Of a stretch of 64,000 nucleotides of DNA, positions 40,111 through 51,135 are shown piece by piece. Origin of the DNA: Auritidibacter sp. Marseille-P8566 (lineage in GTDB: Bacteria > Actinomycetota > Actinomycetes > Actinomycetales > Microbacteriaceae). The notes beneath the pieces are model-generated. The model did no database searches. It was given only the letters and a program-made list of their open reading frames with translations, and was not told the origin of the DNA. Numbering within the stretch: the stretch's first letter is position 1; each line of letters opens with the position of its first letter. Location of the stretch: contig CAMAQN010000002.1 of NCBI GenBank assembly GCA_945860535.1, positions 1 to 64,000 of the forward strand. The letters are read 5' to 3'. Both the position numbers and the translations under genes were made by a program.

Positions 40111-40799
40111 ACTGGGCAGCTAGCTAGCTCATCGGTCGGAACATGATGAAGGTCTGAAAGTGCGGTTGCGGTGATGGTCATATTGCAAGCGGTGCAGGTG
40201 TTCTTCTGAAGCTTTCCAATAGCAATTCCTCGTAAGAGTCGAGCTTCAAATCTCTCCAGCACCTCCTGGGAAACCAGCTTGCGCAGAGCGGAAGCGGCTT
40301 CAAAATTTGCCTGGTGCTTAGTTTTTAGTTCAGCTAATTCCATTTGCACGCGTGCCTTGGTGATCTGGAAGTCCTCTTCCAATTTCTGACCAAGCACTTC
40401 AAGCTCATGCATTCGCATGTCCGACTCGCTCTTTTGCTCTAGTAATTCAATCTCGGCATCCTCGAGGTCATTGGCTCGCTTAGCCAATGTTTCAAGCTCG
40501 TGCTGGATGCCTAGCGCGTCTCGAGGTACTGCTGTCTTAGTCAGCCGATCTTTGTCGGTCGCAACTCTCTTGTTTACAAGTGCGAGGTCAGCCTCTAGAC
40601 GTTCGAGTTCCCGAACCAGAGTCTCGTGCTGAGCTCGGGTCTCACTGATCTCAGCGGAGTTTGATAGTTGCGCGTTCCTTGCGGCTTCGAGGTCTGCCCC
40701 AGACGCCAGAAGCTTGGCCTCTTGCTCGAGTTTACGATTCTCAAAAATTAGCTCTTGTAGCGCAAAGAGGTTCTCTAAGTCGCCGTTGACTAACTTCAT
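40086..40799 (-). CDS. C4-type zinc-ribbon coiled-coil protein
   Basis: Long coiled coil then CTACNMTITATALSDLHHVPTDELASCPVCQAILIR. Start at ATG overlapping the Nif3-like stop (ATGA). Confidence 0.88.
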   Translation of the reverse strand: MKLVNGDLENLFALQELIFENRKLEQEAKLLASGADLEAARNAQLSNSAEISETRAQHETLVRELERLEADLALVNKRVATDKDRLTKTAVPRDALGIQHELETLAKRANDLEDAEIELLEQKSESDMRMHELEVLGQKLEEDFQITKARVQMELAELKTKHQANFEAASALRKLVSQEVLERFEARLLRGIAIGKLQKNTCTACNMTITATALSDLHHVPTDELASCPVCQAILIR

Positions 40800-41596
40800 T
40801 GCATCACCGCAAACGTCCATGGGTCAGTATTGATTTCACTAACCACAAACTCTACTTGGCTATTGAGTTTCTCAAGCTGCGACTTGGCGCTCTCGAGCCA
40901 AACCCACTCGGCAGCCCAGTGAGAGATGTCCATAAGTGCTGGACCGCTTCCCAACTTGCCTTGCTCCGAAAAATCTTGAGCTGGATGGTGTCGAAGGTCT
41001 GAGGTGATGTAGAGATCCACGTCGGAATGCGCGACTGCGGTGAGGTAACCATCCCCCGCACCGGCAAGAACCGCCACCTTAGAGATTAAACGTTCTGGAT
41101 CTCCGGATACTTTCACGCCCTGGGCAACGGCTGGAATCCGCTTGGCCACAAACCTTGCGAAATCCAAAAGCGTGAGCGCCTTGGGCGTCTGACCCATTAC
41201 AACGTGATTGTTAGCCGTTGCCAAAGGAGATAGCTTTTGAAGGCCCAGGGCCTTAGCCAAAGACTGAGTGACTCCATCGACCTGGAAATCTGCATTGGTG
41301 TGGGCGGAGAAAACCGCGAGATTATTTCTAATCGCAAAAGAAGAATTTGCTCCCTTGAAACCCAAATCGGAGAACTCGAACGCTCCACGAAGGAACATCG
41401 GGTGGTGACTAACTATCAACTGGCACCCAAGCTCCACCGCTTCGCGAAGTACTTCGCTGGTGACGTCTACCGTAAGGAGCGCCTTGGTGATCTCTTGTTT
41501 TGGGGAGCCAATCATGAGCCCAGGCTTGTCCCAATCCTCTTTATCCGAATCGGGCCAAAGAGTTTCGAACTGAGAGATAAGTTTTTCAAGCAACAT
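40796..41596 (-). CDS. Nif3-like dinuclear metal center protein
   Basis: LWPDSDKEDWDKPGLMIGSP, LIVSHHPMFLRGAFEFSDLG, VFSAHTNADFQVDGVTQSLAKALGL, DLYITSDLRHHPAQDFSEQG, LMDISHWAAEW. Confidence 0.92.
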   Translation of the reverse strand: MLLEKLISQFETLWPDSDKEDWDKPGLMIGSPKQEITKALLTVDVTSEVLREAVELGCQLIVSHHPMFLRGAFEFSDLGFKGANSSFAIRNNLAVFSAHTNADFQVDGVTQSLAKALGLQKLSPLATANNHVVMGQTPKALTLLDFARFVAKRIPAVAQGVKVSGDPERLISKVAVLAGAGDGYLTAVAHSDVDLYITSDLRHHPAQDFSEQGKLGSGPALMDISHWAAEWVWLESAKSQLEKLNSQVEFVVSEINTDPWTFAVMQ

Positions 41597-41598
41597 GA

Positions 41599-43140
41599 CT
41601 ACAAGCCAAGCAGATTATCGAGATTCATGTTGCGAATCTCGACATTTCGAATCTCTCGGTCTTGCGCCCTGATGACAAAGATTCGAAGGAGCGCAAAAGT
41701 GAAGCCGACTGCGAGCCCAAAAATTAGCGCTAACTCCAAAGACGAGAAGTCCGAGTTCGGCACAAGTAACTCCTGAACCATTCCGACACCAAGCGGTGCA
41801 GCGGTCAGTAGTCCAAGCCAGGTGACTAGTTGGAAAGAGCCGTAAAAGCCGTAGCTTGTGTCGAGCGACGGTATGTGCAGCGGTGTTCTTCTAATTAGCT
41901 GATCTGCGAACAAGAGCACGATTAGTGCAGCCAGCACGGAAACCGCTGGCCCATTCACGAAATCTAAAACCGGTAGTGCAATAACAGGAATTAAGAATGA
42001 AGCCGCGGCCCATCGACCGATCGAGCTAGCTGTCAAATCCCTTCCCGACAAAGAAGCGGCTAGAAAAACTGCAAACAAAGTGACCAGCGATAGTTCCAGA
42101 GAGGACCCGAGGAATACCAAACCAATACTTAAGCCGAACGCCAATGGAGCCTGCAGTAAAAAGGACCATGCCTTGGTTTGTCGATGCGGCAAAGCAAAAG
42201 AAACCAGCACAACGCTCGCCAGTCCGACAGCAAAACTTGCCCAGCCAATTTGCTGCCAATCCAAAGAGGCTTCGGGGTCAAAAATCTCTCCTGAGCGCGG
42301 AGCGTAAGCGAACCAATTGCCCTGCACCGTAACTCCCCCACCGGTCACAAACGCAACACCTACTGCGCCTAGGCCAGTAACCAGAAGCAATCTCCAGTGC
42401 CATGTACGCGAAGTGAATTGACTCAATACCAAAGCAGCTAAAGCGGCAATTAGAACATCCGATCGATAGCCAGGTATTAGTCCAATCACCAGATCTTCGG
42501 GAACGACGTGTAGTACGCCTCCCAAAACAACCAGCGCTGTGAATGCCAAAGCCAAGGCTGAACCGAGATAGACCCCCCAACCCCCAAACACCGCGGCCGA
42601 TCGAAGCAGGGGATGCAGAGTGTGTGATTTGAGGACAGCTAATACAAAGCCTGCGGACACTGAGCCCAATCCAAAAGCGATCACTGACTCGAGAAGGGTC
42701 AGCTCCAACCAAGTCGAAATCAACAGGTTCATCAGCCCCACGATCAACCAAGATGCAAAACCGGGCACCAAGCTGCGATAAATCTCGTTCCGATTAGAGC
42801 GCTGCCTGCGGCGGACAATCGGCATCTCAGCTGTGAAGATTGGTTCGGGCGTTTTATCCATAGCAACAAGGTCAGCTGCCTCGACTTGCTCAAGATTGGC
42901 AGGAAAGACCTCGAGCGCAATTTTTCTTAGAGCGGCAAGAGCTTGGGGTGAGCCATCGGCTTGAAGCTCTTTTATCCAATTGCTTAGCGCCTCAGAGTCT
43001 TGTTCTCTGAGGGTCGCTTGCTCTGAAATAAGTTGCTCAGAATTGGCAAGACCCTCCGCGGAAGAACCGTGGAGGGTTATGGCGCGATGCAATTCAGCGT
43101 CACTAAGCGCTTTGCGCTTAGGTGGCTCGAGTTCCACCAT
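41599..43140 (-). CDS. Polytopic membrane protein with N-terminal soluble extension, unknown function
   Basis: 513 aa from ATG at 43140. Soluble ~130 aa N-terminus then many hydrophobic segments (SWLIVGLMNLLIST..., LIAALAALVLSQF, AFGLSIGLVFLGSSLELSLVTLFAVFLAASL). The longer ORF upstream would read through the tRNA-Val. Confidence 0.7.
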   Translation of the reverse strand: MVELEPPKRKALSDAELHRAITLHGSSAEGLANSEQLISEQATLREQDSEALSNWIKELQADGSPQALAALRKIALEVFPANLEQVEAADLVAMDKTPEPIFTAEMPIVRRRQRSNRNEIYRSLVPGFASWLIVGLMNLLISTWLELTLLESVIAFGLGSVSAGFVLAVLKSHTLHPLLRSAAVFGGWGVYLGSALALAFTALVVLGGVLHVVPEDLVIGLIPGYRSDVLIAALAALVLSQFTSRTWHWRLLLVTGLGAVGVAFVTGGGVTVQGNWFAYAPRSGEIFDPEASLDWQQIGWASFAVGLASVVLVSFALPHRQTKAWSFLLQAPLAFGLSIGLVFLGSSLELSLVTLFAVFLAASLSGRDLTASSIGRWAAASFLIPVIALPVLDFVNGPAVSVLAALIVLLFADQLIRRTPLHIPSLDTSYGFYGSFQLVTWLGLLTAAPLGVGMVQELLVPNSDFSSLELALIFGLAVGFTFALLRIFVIRAQDREIRNVEIRNMNLDNLLGL

Positions 43141-43163
43141 GTTTGCCTTACTAGGGGGTCGAG

Positions 43164-43236
43164 TGGGCCCTACCGGGCTCGAACCGATGACATCCACGGT
43201 GTAAGCGTGGCGCTCTACCAACTGAGCTAAAGGCCC
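43164..43236 (-). tRNA. tRNA-Val (anticodon TAC)
   Basis: Reverse complement GGGCCTTTAGCTCAGTTGGTAGAGCGCCACGCTTACACCGTGGATGTCATCGGTTCGAGCCCGGTAGGGCCCA folds as a cloverleaf; anticodon loop CTTACAC. Confidence 0.95.
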
Positions 43237-43263
43237 GCAGAAGAGCTTAGTGGTTTTTAACCG

Positions 43264-43719
43264 CTAAACCAACTCCAAGGCATTTTTGTAGTCGGAGAGC
43301 TTTCTTGGCTCGCCCGGGCTGGTCTCGAATTTCGCAACGACCTCCCCCGAGATGTCTATCACGAAGGTTGCACGGGTCGAGATGCCATGTTCCGCAATGA
43401 AAACACCGTAATTCTGAGCAACTGCGCCGTGCGGCCAAAAGTCAGACAGCACGCTGAACTTATATCCCTCGGATTCAGCAAATTTGGCCTGAACGAACTT
43501 GGAGTCCACGCTGATCGCCAAAAGCTCAATACCGTCAGATTCCAGCATGCTCAAGTTGTCGCGAAGTTCGCAAAGTTCCCCGGTGCAAATGCCACTGAAT
43601 GAAAGTGGATAGAAAACCAAAACCACAGGCTTTACCCCGCGGAAACTAGAGAGGGTAACTTGCTCTCCGTGCTGGTTAGTAAGAGTGAAATCTGGTGCTA
43701 GGTCGCCAACGGTAATCAT
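43264..43719 (-). CDS. Peroxiredoxin (AhpE/BCP-like)
   Basis: [58 protein letters not shown]. Confidence 0.93.
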   Translation of the reverse strand: MITVGDLAPDFTLTNQHGEQVTLSSFRGVKPVVLVFYPLSFSGICTGELCELRDNLSMLESDGIELLAISVDSKFVQAKFAESEGYKFSVLSDFWPHGAVAQNYGVFIAEHGISTRATFVIDISGEVVAKFETSPGEPRKLSDYKNALELV

Positions 43720-43836
43720 GTCTGCCTTTCGAAGTTGAATAAAACCTACAACGCCAGCGAAATCATTCCAAGGCGAATAGACTTATCGAGCCCTAAAAGG
43801 GCAAATTCGGTAAAGCAGCCACGAAAAGAGGCTTTG

Positions 43837-46566
43837 ATGTCGTTTAACGACCAAGATGCATTCGTTCCAGCGGTGTCAGACCTAGACCCTCAGGAAACTG
43901 CTGAGTGGCTTGAGTCACTCGACGCAGTAGCTCAGCGTCACGGCAGAGGTCGTGCAAGAGAGATCATGCAGTCACTGCTTCGTCGCAGCCACGAACTTCA
44001 ACTAAATGTCCCTTTGGTTCCGACCACCGACTACATCAACACCATCAGCCCAGAGGATGAACCGCAATTCCCAGGCGACGAAGCAATCGAGCGCACCTAC
44101 CGTGCTTGGATGCGCTGGAACGCAGCGGTCATGGTGCACCGCGCTCAGCGGCCTGGTATCTCTGTTGGTGGCCACATCTCATCTTTCGCCTCGAGCGCAA
44201 CGCTCTACGAGGTTGGTTTCAACCACTTCTTCAAGGGTCACGACCACCCACAGGGTGCAGACTCGATCTTCGTGCAGGGCCACGCCTCCCCTGGTCCCTA
44301 CGCGAGAGCATTCCTAGAGGGCAGAATTTCTGCTGATGAAATGGACAACTTCCGTCAGGAAAAGTCTCGTCCAAAGCCCGGCCGAGGTCTTCCGAGCTAC
44401 CCGCACCCAAGGTTGATGCCAGATTTCTGGCAGTTCCCGACGGTTTCGATGGGTCTTGGACCAATCAACGCTATCTACCAGGCGCAGTTCAACCGATTCC
44501 TCGAGGGACGCGGATTCAAAGACACTTCTGGGCAGCACGTTTGGGCATTCCTTGGCGATGGTGAGCTCGATGAGGTTGAGAGCCGCGGTGCTCTGCAGCT
44601 AGCGGCAAATGAGCAGCTAGACAACCTGACCTTCGTTGTAAACGCAAATCTTCAGCGACTTGATGGTCCTGTTCGAGGCAACGGCAAGATCATTCAGGAG
44701 CTTGAATCCTTCTTCCGCGGCGCCGGTTGGAATGTGATCAAGGTGATTTGGGGTCGCGAGTGGGACAGTCTCTTGGCTAACGACCACGAAGGTGCTTTGG
44801 TCAACCTCATGAATCGCACGCCAGATGGCGACTACCAGACCTACAAAACCGAGTCCGGCAAGTTTGTCCGCGAGAACTTCTTTGCCCGTGACCCAAAGGC
44901 GCTTCAGCTAGTTGAGCACCTGTCAGACGACCAGGTCTGGGACCTCAAGCGCGGTGGCCACGACTACAACAAGGTGTATGCCGCCTACAAGGCTGCCCTA
45001 AGCCACAAGGGTCAGCCCACCGTAATCATCGCGAAGACAATCAAGGGGTACGGCCTTGGCAAGAGCTTCGAGGGCAGAAACGCTACCCACCAGATGAAGA
45101 AGATGACCCTGGATAACCTCAAGGCATTCCGCGATGCAATGCGCGTGCCAATCACGGACGCACAGCTTGAGGCAGATCCTTACCAGCCTCCTTACTACGC
45201 ACCTGGTAGCGACAGCCCAGAAATCCAGTACATGCACGAACGTCGCCGCGAACTCGGTGGATACCTGCCTGAGCGCAGAACTAAGTACGTTGACTTTGCA
45301 CTTCCAGAAGAGAAGGCCTATGCGGTTCCGCGTGCCGGCTCGGGTAACCAAGAAGTCGCCACCACTATGGCATTTGTTCGCATGTTGAAGGATCTATTGA
45401 AGTCCGACGGCACCGGTGAGCGCATCCAGATGATCATTCCTGATGAGGCTCGCACCTTCGGTATGGATGCTTTCTTCCCGACCGCGAAGATCTACAACCC
45501 GAATGGTCAGAAGTACATGTCGGTTGATAGAGACCTACTACTTAGCTACAAGGAAGCAACTAACGGCCAGATCCTGCACACCGGAATCAACGAGGCTGGC
45601 TCAATGGCGGCTTTCACCGCATCCGGAACGAGCTACGCCACGCACGGACAGCCAATTATCCCGATTTATGTCTTCTACTCGATGTTTGGTTTCCAGCGCA
45701 CCGCAGACCAGATCTGGCTAGCCGGCGACCAGATGACTCGTGGCTTCATGATCGGGGCAACCGCTGGAAGAACCACCCTGACCGGTGAAGGTCTGCAGCA
45801 CGCCGATGGCCACTCACTTGTGATTGCAAGCACCAACGCCGCGGTGGTTTCCTACGACCCGGCCTACGGATACGAGATTGCTCACATCACCAAGGCCGGC
45901 CTTGAGCGTATGTATGGCGGAAACCACCCAGATCCAAACGTCATGTATTACCTCACCGTCTACAACGAGCCAATGCTTCAGCCAGCTGAACCTGAGGATG
46001 TTGACGTCGATGGCATTCTCAAGGGCATGCACCTGATTTCCAAGAACTCTGACGAGGGTCACAAGGCTCAAATTCTTGCCTCAGGCGTGTCGGTTCCTTG
46101 GGCACTGGAAGCACAGCAGCTGCTTTTGGAGTGGGGAGTATCCGCCGATGTTTGGTCGGTTACCAGCTGGGGCGAGCTCCGCCGCGACGGTTTGGCTGCC
46201 GATGAGCGCAAGTTCCTCTACCCGAATGAAGAGGCTCCGGTCTCCTATGTTGCCCAGAAGTTGTCAGACGCGAAGGGTCCAAAGCTCGGAGTCTCTGACT
46301 TTATGCACGCGGTTCCAGACATGATCCGACCTTGGGTCCCTGGTTCCTATGCCACTTTGGGTGCGGATGGTTTTGGATTCTCAGACACCAGACCGGCCGC
46401 GAGAAGACACTTCAAGATTGATGGTCCATCGATTGCGGTTCGAGTTCTTGAGCAGCTGGTCGAGAAGGACAAGATTGACCGCTCTGTTCCACAGCAGGCA
46501 ATCGACAAGTACCGCCTTCACGATGTAAATGCTGGCACCAGTGGATCGGCCGGTGGAGACGCCTAA
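43837..46566 (+). CDS. aceE: Pyruvate dehydrogenase (acetyl-transferring), homodimeric E1
   Basis: [32 protein letters not shown]...[20 protein letters not shown]...[57 protein letters not shown]. Start at MSFNDQDAF. Confidence 0.96.
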   Translation: MSFNDQDAFVPAVSDLDPQETAEWLESLDAVAQRHGRGRAREIMQSLLRRSHELQLNVPLVPTTDYINTISPEDEPQFPGDEAIERTYRAWMRWNAAVMVHRAQRPGISVGGHISSFASSATLYEVGFNHFFKGHDHPQGADSIFVQGHASPGPYARAFLEGRISADEMDNFRQEKSRPKPGRGLPSYPHPRLMPDFWQFPTVSMGLGPINAIYQAQFNRFLEGRGFKDTSGQHVWAFLGDGELDEVESRGALQLAANEQLDNLTFVVNANLQRLDGPVRGNGKIIQELESFFRGAGWNVIKVIWGREWDSLLANDHEGALVNLMNRTPDGDYQTYKTESGKFVRENFFARDPKALQLVEHLSDDQVWDLKRGGHDYNKVYAAYKAALSHKGQPTVIIAKTIKGYGLGKSFEGRNATHQMKKMTLDNLKAFRDAMRVPITDAQLEADPYQPPYYAPGSDSPEIQYMHERRRELGGYLPERRTKYVDFALPEEKAYAVPRAGSGNQEVATTMAFVRMLKDLLKSDGTGERIQMIIPDEARTFGMDAFFPTAKIYNPNGQKYMSVDRDLLLSYKEATNGQILHTGINEAGSMAAFTASGTSYATHGQPIIPIYVFYSMFGFQRTADQIWLAGDQMTRGFMIGATAGRTTLTGEGLQHADGHSLVIASTNAAVVSYDPAYGYEIAHITKAGLERMYGGNHPDPNVMYYLTVYNEPMLQPAEPEDVDVDGILKGMHLISKNSDEGHKAQILASGVSVPWALEAQQLLLEWGVSADVWSVTSWGELRRDGLAADERKFLYPNEEAPVSYVAQKLSDAKGPKLGVSDFMHAVPDMIRPWVPGSYATLGADGFGFSDTRPAARRHFKIDGPSIAVRVLEQLVEKDKIDRSVPQQAIDKYRLHDVNAGTSGSAGGDA

Positions 46567-47713
46567 GCATCTCGCCTGGCTGCAATCGATAGCTGGCGAG
46601 CTCGCAACGGCGACGCTGAGTCGCCTGGATGAGACATTGCCCTGGTATCGATCAATGCCACCGGCAAGACGAGCTGCTATTGGTTCTGTTGCGCAAAACG
46701 GCATCACCAGCTTTATTCAGTGGTATCAAGATCCTTCAAGCCAACCCTGGGTGGCAGCCGACGTATTTGGAAGCGCGCCAAGAGAACTGCTTCGCTCAAT
46801 CTCGCTGCAGGAGACGTTGCAGCTGATTCAGGTCGTTGTAGAAATGGTGGAGGATCGGGTAGTAGCTGAACACCCAGACCTTACAGAGTCTGTACTTCGC
46901 TACTCCCGAGATATCGCCTTCAACGCCGCCGATGTTTATGCCAAAGCTGCCGAGGCACGTGGGCTCTGGGATGCCCGACTTGAGGCGCTAGTTGTTGACA
47001 GCATCATCTCCGGTGAGACCTCGCAGGAAATTAGCTCACGAGTGGCAGCACTTGGCTGGAGAAGCGATGGTCAAGTCGCCGTTCTACTTGGAATTGCAAA
47101 CCCATCTCCGGATCCAGACGCAATGCGAAAGATTGCCAGAAAAGCCGGCAGCGATCTGCTCTTGGGCATCCAGGGCAGGCGTCAGGTCGTCGTCATAGGT
47201 TTGATGGTCAACTCCGAAAAGCCAGAGCAGACAATCCAGCAGATAGCAGCTCAGCTCGAGGGTTACTTCGGCCAGGGTCCCCTAATACTCGGCACCACGG
47301 TAGCAACTGTCTCTGATGCCCCTAAAAGTGCGCGCAGCGCGTTGGCAGCACACTCGGTGGCTGTGAGCATCGGTGCCGTGAAGCGCCCATTGGCGGCCGA
47401 TGAGCTACTACCGGAAAGAGCACTGGCTGGCGATTCACTTGCTAGGCAAACTCTGATTGAAACCTATTACCTTCCGCTTGCCAAAAGCTCCCCCGAACTC
47501 CTTGGGACCCTTAGGGCATACCTTGAATGCGGTCGATCTTTGGAGACCACAGCAAAATCGCTGTTTGTTCATGCCAACACTGTTCGCTATCGCCTAAAAC
47601 GCATCTACGAAGAGATTTCTGCTGACCCAACAGTGGCGAGAACCGCATTTGTGTTGCAGGTCGCGCTAATCCTTGGTGCGATCAATGACAATGAATTTGG
47701 ATTGAAAAGGTAG
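46553..47713 (+). CDS. PucR/CdaR-type HTH transcriptional regulator upstream of fab genes (FasR-like)
   Basis: C-terminal Puc[43 protein letters not shown]. Sits directly upstream of fabD as in other actinobacteria. Start GTG 46553 or ATG 46529. Confidence 0.85.
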   Translation: METPKHLAWLQSIAGELATATLSRLDETLPWYRSMPPARRAAIGSVAQNGITSFIQWYQDPSSQPWVAADVFGSAPRELLRSISLQETLQLIQVVVEMVEDRVVAEHPDLTESVLRYSRDIAFNAADVYAKAAEARGLWDARLEALVVDSIISGETSQEISSRVAALGWRSDGQVAVLLGIANPSPDPDAMRKIARKAGSDLLLGIQGRRQVVVIGLMVNSEKPEQTIQQIAAQLEGYFGQGPLILGTTVATVSDAPKSARSALAAHSVAVSIGAVKRPLAADELLPERALAGDSLARQTLIETYYLPLAKSSPELLGTLRAYLECGRSLETTAKSLFVHANTVRYRLKRIYEEISADPTVARTAFVLQVALILGAINDNEFGLKR

Positions 47714-47722
47714 TTTGGACAG

Positions 47723-48616
47723 ATGCGTATTTTGATGTGCCCAGGGCAAGGCTCCCAATCCGAAGGTTTCCTAACTGAGTGGTTCGCTAATGTCCCAGGC
47801 TTCCAGGAGAAGATTATCGAGCTCGGAAAAGCCGCAGGTAAGGATCTGGTTCGACTTGGCACCATGGCTTCTGAGGACGAGATCAAGGCGACTGAGAACG
47901 CTCAACCATTGATCGTTGCAGCATCCATTGCCGCGGCTCGAACCGCAATCAATCTCGCTGACTTTGATGGTGTTGTCGGCCACTCGGTTGGTGAATTCGC
48001 AGCCGCCGCAATTTCGGGAGTGCTTTCAGACGAAGACGCCATGAAGTTAGTAGCCGTTCGGGCAAATGCGATGGCGGAAGCCGCAAAGCTTGAAGTCACC
48101 TCGATGGCTGCAGTCCTTGGAGGAGAGCAAGACCAGGTGCTGGCTGCGCTTGAGGAACTGGGTTTATCAGCGGCCAATTACAACGGTGCCGGGCAGATTG
48201 TTGCTGCTGGTAGCAAGGCTGCTATCACTCAACTTGTGGCTACTCCCCCGGAGAAGTCTCGCGTGATCGAGCTAAAGGTTGCCGGTGCATTCCACACCCA
48301 CTTTATGCAACCAGCCGTCACAAAACTTAGCGAGGTTGCTGCAACTGTTTCGGCGAGCATGCCCCAAATGAAGCTTTGGAGCAACGTTGGCGGTGCACTG
48401 GTGACAGATGGGGAGCAGTTCTTGGCCTCGTTGGTGTCACAGGTTTCTAACCCGGTTCGCTGGGATCTTTGCATGGCAAGCATTGAGACACTCTCTGCCA
48501 CGGTTATAGAACTCCCACCAGCCGGAGCGCTAGCTGGCCTTGCCAAGCGCGGAATGCCAAACTCCACCGCTGTAGCGCTAAAGAATCCAACCGACCTCGA
48601 GAAAATCGGAGCGTAA
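47723..48616 (+). CDS. fabD: [Acyl-carrier-protein] S-malonyltransferase
   Basis: LMCPGQGSQSEGFL, VVGHSVGEFAAAAISGVLS, VAGAFHTHFMQPAV. Confidence 0.95.
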   Translation: MRILMCPGQGSQSEGFLTEWFANVPGFQEKIIELGKAAGKDLVRLGTMASEDEIKATENAQPLIVAASIAAARTAINLADFDGVVGHSVGEFAAAAISGVLSDEDAMKLVAVRANAMAEAAKLEVTSMAAVLGGEQDQVLAALEELGLSAANYNGAGQIVAAGSKAAITQLVATPPEKSRVIELKVAGAFHTHFMQPAVTKLSEVAATVSASMPQMKLWSNVGGALVTDGEQFLASLVSQVSNPVRWDLCMASIETLSATVIELPPAGALAGLAKRGMPNSTAVALKNPTDLEKIGA

Positions 48617-49614
48617 TGAAGACTCTCAATCAAACCAAGACCGTTGAGTTCACCCGCATTTATGCGTTGGGCGCCTCAAGAGGCCACCAAACTGTCACAA
48701 ACGATGACGTGGCCGGCCCTATCGATTCTTCTGACGAGTGGATTAGACAGCGCACCGGAATCGTAACCAGAATGCGCGCCGACAAAGAGCAGTCCCTCAT
48801 GGATATGGCGGTTGAGGCATCCAACGAAGCGATCAAGAAGTCTGGAATCGCTCCGGCGGATATTGGGACAGTGATTTTGGCCACAATTACCTTTCCTTAC
48901 CAAACCCCATCTGGTGCTTCGCTATTAGCTGAGAAGGTTGGTGCACATGGAGCTGCCGCCTATGACATCTCAGCCGCCTGCGCCGGCTATTGCTATGGCA
49001 TCGCGCAAGCTGATGCGTTGGTGCGAGCAGGAACCAGCAAATACGTCCTTGTTGTCGGCGGCGAGAAGCTTTCTGACTTTGTTGAACCAACGGATCGCTC
49101 AATTAGCTTCTTGCTTGGCGATGGCGCTGGGGCAGCCATCGTTGGACCCAGCGACCACCCCGGCATTTCAAAGTCTGTCTGGGGTTCTGATGGCGCTAAC
49201 TGGGACAAGGTCGGAATGACCAGCTCAATCCTTGATTTCAGAGACGGTAAGGCTGAGTGGCCAACATTGGTGCAGGAGGGTCAGTCGGTCTTCCGCTGGG
49301 CCGTTTGGGAAATGGCAAAAGTGGCCAAGCAGGCCCTTGCTGAATCCGGACTTGAAGCTAGTGATCTAAGTGCGCTAGTTACTCACCAGGCAAATATTCG
49401 AATCATTGATGAGCTCGCAAAGCAACTTGAACTCCCGGACAGCGTTGTAGTCGCAAGGGACATCGTGGACACCGGAAATACCTCTGCGGCGTCGATTCCT
49501 TTGGCGATGCACCGCCTGTTGGCTGAGGGCAAAGTAAAAAGTGGCGGCTACGCTCTTGAAATTGGCTTCGGCGCGGGGCTCGCCTTCGCGGCTCAAGTGG
49601 TAGAACTGCCGTAA
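48616..49614 (+). CDS. fabH: Beta-ketoacyl-ACP synthase III
   Basis: DSSDEWIRQRTGIVTRMRA, DISAACAGYCYGIAQADALV, LVTHQANIRIIDELAKQLELP, DTGNTSAASIPLAM. Confidence 0.95.
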   Translation: MKTLNQTKTVEFTRIYALGASRGHQTVTNDDVAGPIDSSDEWIRQRTGIVTRMRADKEQSLMDMAVEASNEAIKKSGIAPADIGTVILATITFPYQTPSGASLLAEKVGAHGAAAYDISAACAGYCYGIAQADALVRAGTSKYVLVVGGEKLSDFVEPTDRSISFLLGDGAGAAIVGPSDHPGISKSVWGSDGANWDKVGMTSSILDFRDGKAEWPTLVQEGQSVFRWAVWEMAKVAKQALAESGLEASDLSALVTHQANIRIIDELAKQLELPDSVVVARDIVDTGNTSAASIPLAMHRLLAEGKVKSGGYALEIGFGAGLAFAAQVVELP

Positions 49615-49646
49615 AATAAAGCGACTCAATCACATCAAGGAGAAAA

Positions 49647-49895
49647 ATGGCTCTTTCGCAGGCAGATGTCCTAGCTGGACTCGCAGAACTAGTAAACGAC
49701 GAGACCGGTATCGCAACTGACGCAGTTCAGATGGACAAGTCTTTCACTGACGACCTAGACATCGACTCAATCTCGATGATGACCATCGTGGTAAACGCTG
49801 AGGATAAGTTCAGCGTCAAGATTCCAGACGAGGAAGTAAAGAACCTCATCACCGTAGCTGACGCGGTTAACTTCATCACCGCAGCACAGGCCTAG
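49647..49895 (+). CDS. acpP: Acyl carrier protein
   Basis: MDKSFTDDLDIDSISMMTIVVNAEDKFSVKIPDEEVKNLITVADAVNFI; phosphopantetheine Ser in DxDSxS. Confidence 0.95.
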   Translation: MALSQADVLAGLAELVNDETGIATDAVQMDKSFTDDLDIDSISMMTIVVNAEDKFSVKIPDEEVKNLITVADAVNFITAAQA

Positions 49896-49902
49896 TAGCA
49901 GC

Positions 49903-51135
49903 ATGCGTCGCGTCGTCGTCACCGGAATTGGTGCAACCACACCATTGGGTGGCGATGCCGCGTCTAGCTGGGCAAACCTGTTGGCAGGACAGTCCGGCAT
50001 CTCCACCTTGGATAAAGAGTGGGTAGCCAGACATGAGCTTCCAGTCACCTTCGCAGGCCAGGCCAGAGTTCCCGCCAGCGAGATCCTCCCTCCACACGAG
50101 GCAAAACGTCTCGACCCTTCTAGCCAGTTTGCGCTTATTGCGGCCCGACAGGCTTGGGAGGATGCAGGCTCCCCAGAGGTTGAGCCTGAGCGACTAGCTG
50201 TTGATTTTGCGACCGGAATCGGTGGAGTATGGACACTTCTGGACGCCTACGACACGCTTCGTGAGCGTGGTCCAAGAAGAGTTCTCCCAATGACCGTGCC
50301 GATGCTGATGGCAAATGGACCGGCTGCTGCAATCGGCATGGACCTTGGTGCTAGAGCTGGTGTCCGCACCGCAGTTTCAGCCTGTGCCTCTGGCAACGAG
50401 TCAATTGCAAACGCTTTCCACAGAATTCAGACCGGCGAAGCCGATGTGGTGGTTGCCGGTGGAGCGGAAGCTGCCATCCACCCGCTTCCGATTGCTTCTT
50501 TTGCTGCGATGCACGCACTGTCTAAGCGCAATGACGACCCGACCAAGGCTTCAAGACCTTACGACGTAGACCGTGATGGTTTTGTAATGGGCGAAGGTGC
50601 TGGAGCACTAGTTCTTGAACCGCTTGAATCTGCACTAGCCCGTGGTGCGAAGATCTACTGTGAGATTGTTGGCGGCTCAGTTACCTCTGATGCCTATCAC
50701 ATCACCGCTCCAGACCCTGAGGGCTCAGGAGCTGCTCGTGCTGTTCTTTCGGCCCTCGCTCAAGCGGGAGCTGACATCAAAGACGTCGAGCATGTCAATG
50801 CTCACGCCACTTCCACTCCGGTTGGCGACATCGCCGAATACACAGCTATAAAGCGCGTATTTGGAGATCACACCCAGAATCTGATTGTTGCTGCAACCAA
50901 GGCAGCTACCGGTCACCTACTGGGTGGAGCAGGCGCGATTGAGGCAGTGTTTACGATTTTGGCTCTGAGTCAACAAATGGCTCCCCCAACCATAAACCTG
51001 GACAACCAAGATCCTGCAATCGACCTTCATGTACCTCGCACGCCAACCAAGTTAGTGCGCCCAGATGCCATTGCAATCAGCAACAGCTTTGGCTTTGGTG
51101 GCCACAACGCAGTACTTGCGTTCAGAAACGTCTAG
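49903..51135 (+). CDS. fabF: Beta-ketoacyl-ACP synthase II
   Basis: RRVVVTGIGATTPLGGDAASSW, VSACASGNESIANAFHRIQTGEADVVVAGGAEA, VNAHATSTPVGDIAEY, TKAATGHLLGGAGAIEAVFTILAL. Confidence 0.96.
   Translation: MRRVVVTGIGATTPLGGDAASSWANLLAGQSGISTLDKEWVARHELPVTFAGQARVPASEILPPHEAKRLDPSSQFALIAARQAWEDAGSPEVEPERLAVDFATGIGGVWTLLDAYDTLRERGPRRVLPMTVPMLMANGPAAAIGMDLGARAGVRTAVSACASGNESIANAFHRIQTGEADVVVAGGAEAAIHPLPIASFAAMHALSKRNDDPTKASRPYDVDRDGFVMGEGAGALVLEPLESALARGAKIYCEIVGGSVTSDAYHITAPDPEGSGAARAVLSALAQAGADIKDVEHVNAHATSTPVGDIAEYTAIKRVFGDHTQNLIVAATKAATGHLLGGAGAIEAVFTILALSQQMAPPTINLDNQDPAIDLHVPRTPTKLVRPDAIAISNSFGFGGHNAVLAFRNV

Noticed and set aside
43141-43221. N-terminal extension of the 540-aa membrane protein ORF (MVERHAYTVDVIGSSPVGPTRPP...)
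   Set aside because: This part is translated tRNA-Val sequence; the real start is most likely ATG at 43140.
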